8,291 bases of DNA from the NCBI GenBank assembly GCA_937973935.1, contig CALJJF010000134.1, positions 1-8,291 of the forward strand. The letters run 5' to 3'. This document shows positions 6,381 to 8,291 of the stretch, piece after piece (position 1 is the first letter of the stretch; the number at the start of each line of letters is the position of its first letter). A program made the position numbers and the translations under genes. This DNA is from MKRK01 sp001896915 (GTDB taxonomy: Bacteria > Bacillota > Clostridia > Oscillospirales > Acutalibacteraceae). Under the pieces are notes generated by a model. The model saw nothing but the letters and a program-made list of their open reading frames with translations, was not told the origin of the DNA and ran no database searches.

Positions 6381-6433
6381 AAAACCCTATGAACAAACCC
6401 AGTTGGATTGTTCATAGGGTTTTCTTCTTTTTA
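6381..6433 (+). terminator. Strong rho-independent terminator of the DUF1538/PII operon
   Basis: AAAACCCTATGAACAA (6381-6396) pairs perfectly with TTGTTCATAGGGTTTT (6408-6423), a 16-bp stem with an 11-nt loop. A T-rich tail (6421-6433) follows on the plus strand only, which sets the direction. It starts 39 nt after the PII stop codon. Confidence 0.92.
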
Positions 6434-6792
6434 TCATATAGGATTGTGCAAAATTCAGACAAATTATATGATGCAACCAAAAAAGCTACCGTAAATCTTG
6501 GAAAGAATAAAAACAGATGAGAAGAGTCCCAAAATATACTAAAGCATAATCAGGACATTTTGTAAACTGTCAATTCCCTGCCCAATTAGATTCTTATTAT
6601 TAATTCACTTAATGTTTAAGAAGAAATAGTTTTCTAGTATAAATTCCTTGAAAAGCAGAGCAATTATTTATCACTACTTCTTTCACCCACTCATCAATTT
6701 AACAATTCTTTTTCGGAATAGAGGATAGAACTTTATGTCTGTAGAAACTTATCAGTCCTCCGACAAAACGGCTTATCTATAATACAGTTAAG
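6434..6792. other. Intergenic stretch with no supported gene
   Basis: About 360 bp of AT-rich DNA with stops in all frames. The only gene-like hint is GAGGAT before ATG 6735, which opens just 15 codons. No promoter with two good boxes and no long hairpin was found. Confidence 0.5.
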
Positions 6793-6912
6793 TCAAACCC
6801 CTACACCTTGTTCCTGACACAATCCGAAGTTGTTAGGCATCGGTGGTGCAGTCATCACCCATCCGAAGTTTTGCATCCATTCCCACTGATTTATAATTTG
6901 GCGCTCTGTCAT
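6793..6912 (-). other. Unrecognised 39-codon reading frame with internal near-repeat
   Basis: On the minus strand ATG (6910-6912) opens 39 codons ending in TGA (6793-6795). The peptide is rich in W, M, P and N, contains NFGW and NNFG, and ends CQEQGVGV. Only a weak GGAT lies upstream. A 10-bp direct repeat ATCCGAAGTT (6822-6831 and 6861-6870) underlies the NFG repeat. It may be a decayed gene end, a real tiny gene, or chance. I do not recognise it. Confidence 0.15.
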
Positions 6913-7011
6913 TATCTAATCCAATTTTATCTTTCTTATTTTTCTCATTCAGATGTTGAAATTCAGGTAGCCCTTGTACTTTGGTTCCGATTGTCTTCAA
7001 TCATTTATATT

Positions 7012-7617
7012 TTACACCTTTTTTATTCGTGGTTCTGTCTTTATATTTTTCCTCTTCAGCATTTTAAAAAGAAAGTCTATCTCATTCTCTATCTCTTCGT
7101 CATAAATCGTAATTCCGAAAACAATTTTCGTGGTTACCTCATTAATGTATCGTGATATGAGAAGAGCAATGAGATCAATATTTTTACTTCTATAATATTT
7201 TTTGATAAGTTCTATATGATGGTTTTCTAGATTTATGTACCATTCTCTCATTTTCTGTGTCAGTTCCGGTAAATCATCAAAGCCAAAAAAGGTTTGTAAT
7301 GAGATTTTGTAAAGAGAATTTTCAAAGGGATATAGCTTCTTCCTGCTTTTCAGCAAGCTTTTATAGAAATTCTGTAAATTATCGTCGAAAGGTATGTTTT
7401 TATTGAGTCTGTCATTGGTAAAAACGAACTCGTTGAAGGCAACTTCCTCAAAAAGCTGCTTTTTATTTTTATAGTAATAATAAAGCATCGGTAAACTACA
7501 TTCAGCCTGATTGGCAATATCACGCATGGATGTACCACGATACCCTTTTTCGGCAAAACACTTCACTGATTCACCAAGAATGCGGTTTTTAATGCTGTCC
7601 TCAATGATTTTAGCCAT
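7012..7617 (-). CDS. TetR-family transcriptional regulator
   Basis: 201 aa. The N-terminal TetR helix-turn-helix is clear: FAEKGYRGTSMRDIANQAEC (21-40) followed by SLPMLYYYYKNKKQLFEEVA (41-60). This is the standard layout of helices 2-4, with the YYYYKNK turn. The rest (61-201) is an all-helical ligand and dimer domain, diverged as usual, and ends in a basic tail. Family members repress their targets until a small molecule binds. GGAGG lies 7 nt before the ATG. The promoter has perfect consensus boxes, and two palindromic sites sit in and just after it, so the gene most likely represses itself. No divergent gene shares that region and no obvious target follows downstream, so the regulated function and ligand cannot be named. 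No clear terminator was seen below 7012. Confidence 0.9.
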   Translation of the reverse strand: MAKIIEDSIKNRILGESVKCFAEKGYRGTSMRDIANQAECSLPMLYYYYKNKKQLFEEVAFNEFVFTNDRLNKNIPFDDNLQNFYKSLLKSRKKLYPFENSLYKISLQTFFGFDDLPELTQKMREWYINLENHHIELIKKYYRSKNIDLIALLISRYINEVTTKIVFGITIYDEEIENEIDFLFKMLKRKNIKTEPRIKKV

Positions 7618-7633
7618 ACGGTATCCTCCATAA

Positions 7634-7651
7634 ATAACTAACGTTAGATAT
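7634..7651. promoter_or_regulatory. TetR operator site 1, downstream of the transcription start
   Basis: ATAACTAACGTTAGATAT contains the perfect 10-bp palindrome CTAACGTTAG (7638-7647). It lies about +12 to +30 relative to the predicted TetR transcript start. Its centre is 39 bp from that of site 2, nearly four helical turns. Sites 1 and 2 together make a 45-bp inverted repeat (7640-7684) with 12-bp perfect arms. Confidence 0.65.
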
Positions 7652-7669
7652 TATATTACAATTGTTAAT

Positions 7670-7698
7670 ATTATATCTAACGTTTGTTATGTTGTCAA
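7670..7698 (-). promoter_or_regulatory. Perfect-consensus sigma-A promoter of the TetR gene
   Basis: On the minus strand TTGACA (7693-7698), a 17-nt spacer, then TATAAT (7670-7675). Both boxes and the spacing are exactly consensus. Predicted start is near 7663, giving a leader of about 45 nt. A promoter this strong makes sense if it is normally held shut by the operator sites around it. Confidence 0.9.
7673..7690. promoter_or_regulatory. TetR operator site 2, in the promoter spacer
   Basis: ATATCTAACGTTTGTTAT lies across the promoter spacer and the upstream half of the -10 box. It matches the reverse complement of site 1 at 17 of 18 positions and keeps the TAACGTT core. Repressor bound here would block polymerase directly. 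Confidence 0.65.
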
Positions 7699-7802
7699 GA
7701 ATAACAACAATGGTCTTTCCTTTGATTTGTCTTTTTGACAGACTCGTCTAGATCATTCTTGCATTAAAAAGAGATAAATTTATATTTCTAATTTTAATAT
7801 GA

Positions 7803-7838
7803 TGCAAAAGAAAAGGCGAAGGAAATCCTCCGCCTTTT
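7803..7838 (-). terminator. Terminator of the cysteine-rich gene
   Basis: AAAAGGCG (7811-7818) pairs with CGCCTTTT (7831-7838) and AGGA (7820-7823) with TCCT (7826-7829). The single mismatch on the plus strand is a G-U pair in the minus-strand RNA, and a T-rich tail follows on the minus strand. The stem begins next to the stop codon of the 84-aa gene. Confidence 0.82.
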
Positions 7839-7839
7839 T

Positions 7840-8094
7840 TCAGCGACAACCGCCGCCATTGTTTCTGTGTTTTCCCCGACAGCCACAGCCATCACTACAG
7901 GAACCTGCAATTTCACAGCCCGTGCAATTTGCGTCTCCGCAATTCCATTTGTTACAGCCTAAGCCGGCCAATATGTCGTCCACATTTCTGCAATTTCTGT
8001 GGCAGCGTGTAATGCAGTTTTGCTCTTCAAACAGATCTCTCAATAATTCTCTGTCCGTACAGCGTGTATTGTTGTTATTTCTACAACAGCCCAT
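7840..8094 (-). CDS. Small cysteine-rich protein, unknown function
   Basis: 84 aa with 14 cysteines (17 percent), at positions 3, 4, 12, 27, 31, 35, 47, 52, 57, 60, 66, 70, 72 and 83. It opens MGCCRNNNN and ends in a Gly/Asn/Cys-rich tail. The middle RELLRDLFEEQNCITRC is an amphipathic, helix-like stretch. There is no signal peptide or membrane segment. GAGGAA lies 6 nt before the ATG and a dedicated terminator follows the stop, so it is a real gene. I do not recognise the family. Composition and the neighbouring proline-rich repeat protein recall small spore coat or exosporium proteins that cross-link through disulfides; metal binding is an alternative. Both are inference. No sporulation-type promoter could be assigned with confidence. 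Confidence 0.75.
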   Translation of the reverse strand: MGCCRNNNNTRCTDRELLRDLFEEQNCITRCHRNCRNVDDILAGLGCNKWNCGDANCTGCEIAGSCSDGCGCRGKHRNNGGGCR

Positions 8095-8120
8095 AATCTA
8101 TTCCTCATTTTAATGTTATA

Positions 8121-8137
8121 GACAAGTCATACTTGTC
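8121..8137. promoter_or_regulatory. Inverted repeat upstream of the cysteine-rich gene
   Basis: GACAAGTCATACTTGTC: perfect 7-bp arms around a 3-nt centre, 27 nt before the ATG. On the minus strand it is followed immediately by TATAAC (8115-8120), a possible -10 box, without a good -35 at 17 nt. An operator or a regulator-dependent promoter is possible. Confidence 0.35.
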
Positions 8138-8167
8138 CCTTACATCATATGTTTGTTTATGAGAATT

Positions 8168-8205
8168 GTTAAAAGAAAAGCAAAGAGATTCCTCCTTGCT
8201 TTTCT
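8168..8205 (-). terminator. Terminator of the proline-rich repeat gene
   Basis: AGAAAAGCAA (8174-8183) pairs with TTGCTTTTCT (8196-8205), extended inward by GAG/CTC and by one pair that is A-C on the plus strand but G-U in minus-strand RNA. A T-rich tail lies on the minus-strand side. It follows 9 nt after the stop codon at 8215-8217 and confirms that the gene is transcribed leftward. Confidence 0.82.
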
Positions 8206-8214
8206 GATTAACCA

Positions 8215-8291
8215 TTAAAAGCGTGGTGGACCGGGTGGATACGGAGGTCTTGGCGGGTATGGGGGTCTTGGCGGGTATGGGGGTCTTGGCG
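8215..8291 (-). CDS. C-terminal end of a proline-rich repeat protein (partial)
   Basis: Enters from the right edge, with 24 full codons before TAA (8215-8217). The visible protein is a tandem PRPPYP repeat (proline, arginine, tyrosine) ending GPPRF. The plus strand could encode a Gly-Tyr-Leu repeat, but there a TAA precedes the repeat with no start or ribosome-binding site, while on the minus strand the stop is followed by a terminator. Short proline/tyrosine repeats of this type occur in spore coat and other cell-surface proteins of Firmicutes. The main domain is outside the window, so no function is assigned. Confidence 0.65.
   Translation of the reverse strand, partial: PRPPYPPRPPYPPRPPYPPGPPRF
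8233..8291. repeat. 18-bp tandem repeat inside the proline-rich gene
   Basis: Unit TGGCGGGTATGGGGGTCT occurs identically at 8251-8268 and 8269-8286, begins again at 8287 and continues past the edge. A diverged copy lies at 8233-8250. Each unit encodes one hexapeptide on the minus strand. The identical copies suggest recent expansion. Confidence 0.9.

Noticed and set aside
6808..7155. 115-codon plus-strand frame
   Set aside because: Overlaps the TetR 3' end antisense, has no ribosome-binding site, and its hydrophobic tail is a by-product of AT-rich antisense DNA.
7735..7763. Plus-strand promoter at TTGACA 7735
   Set aside because: No -10 box at 16-18 nt and no plus-strand gene downstream.
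7799..8113. 104-codon plus-strand frame
   Set aside because: Antisense to the Cys-rich gene and its terminator; the Q/P/F-rich product is a mirror of Cys/Gly codons.
8218..8291. Plus-strand Gly-Tyr-Leu repeat protein
   Set aside because: A TAA lies just before the repeat and there is no start codon; the leftward stop plus terminator favours the minus-strand proline-rich reading.
8233..8291. CRISPR array
   Set aside because: The 18-bp units are contiguous with no spacers and are in frame with coding sequence.

Overview
The window looks like a piece of a low-GC, anaerobic, probably spore-forming Firmicutes chromosome (class Clostridia). Intergenic DNA is AT-rich, Shine-Dalgarno sequences are strong (GGAGG types), and TTG starts are used. 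The gene mix also fits: a GH130 mannoside phosphorylase, a TM1266-type regulator linked to [FeFe]-hydrogenase, a GGDEF/HD-GYP sensor, and a DUF1538 plus PII-like pair. This placement is inference; no rRNA or tRNA gene is present to anchor it.

Left end (1-1262): the N-terminal 165 residues of a GH130 glycoside phosphorylase run off the left edge on the minus strand, with a candidate sigma-A promoter. Next comes about 500 bp without a convincing gene. It holds possible decayed reading frames and a 16-bp perfect hairpin. A 79-aa TM1266-like regulator follows on the minus strand.

Centre (1398-6433): a long plus-strand block. First is a PAS-PAS-PAS-GGDEF-HD-GYP protein (746 aa from its likely TTG start), closed by a terminator. 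Then a near-consensus promoter (3801-3829) leads into a putative operon of three genes: a small DUF1413-like protein with an unclear start codon, a 497-aa membrane protein made of two DUF1538 repeats, and a 222-aa protein made of two fused PII-like domains. A textbook terminator ends it. The last two genes overlap by 11 bp. The natural reading is a duplicated membrane channel or transporter whose activity is set by a duplicated PII-type sensor.

Right end (6434-8291): about 580 bp with little content, then only minus-strand genes. These are a TetR-family regulator with a perfect-consensus promoter and two near-identical palindromic operator sites, an 84-aa protein with 14 cysteines, and the proline-rich repeat C-terminus of a gene entering from the right edge. 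The last two each have their own terminator and resemble small spore-surface proteins, though that is a guess from composition.

The most interesting part is the DUF1538/PII-PII operon. It has an internal ribosome-binding site and ATG exactly at the second PII domain, and a leading small gene whose strong Shine-Dalgarno has no normal in-frame start behind it.
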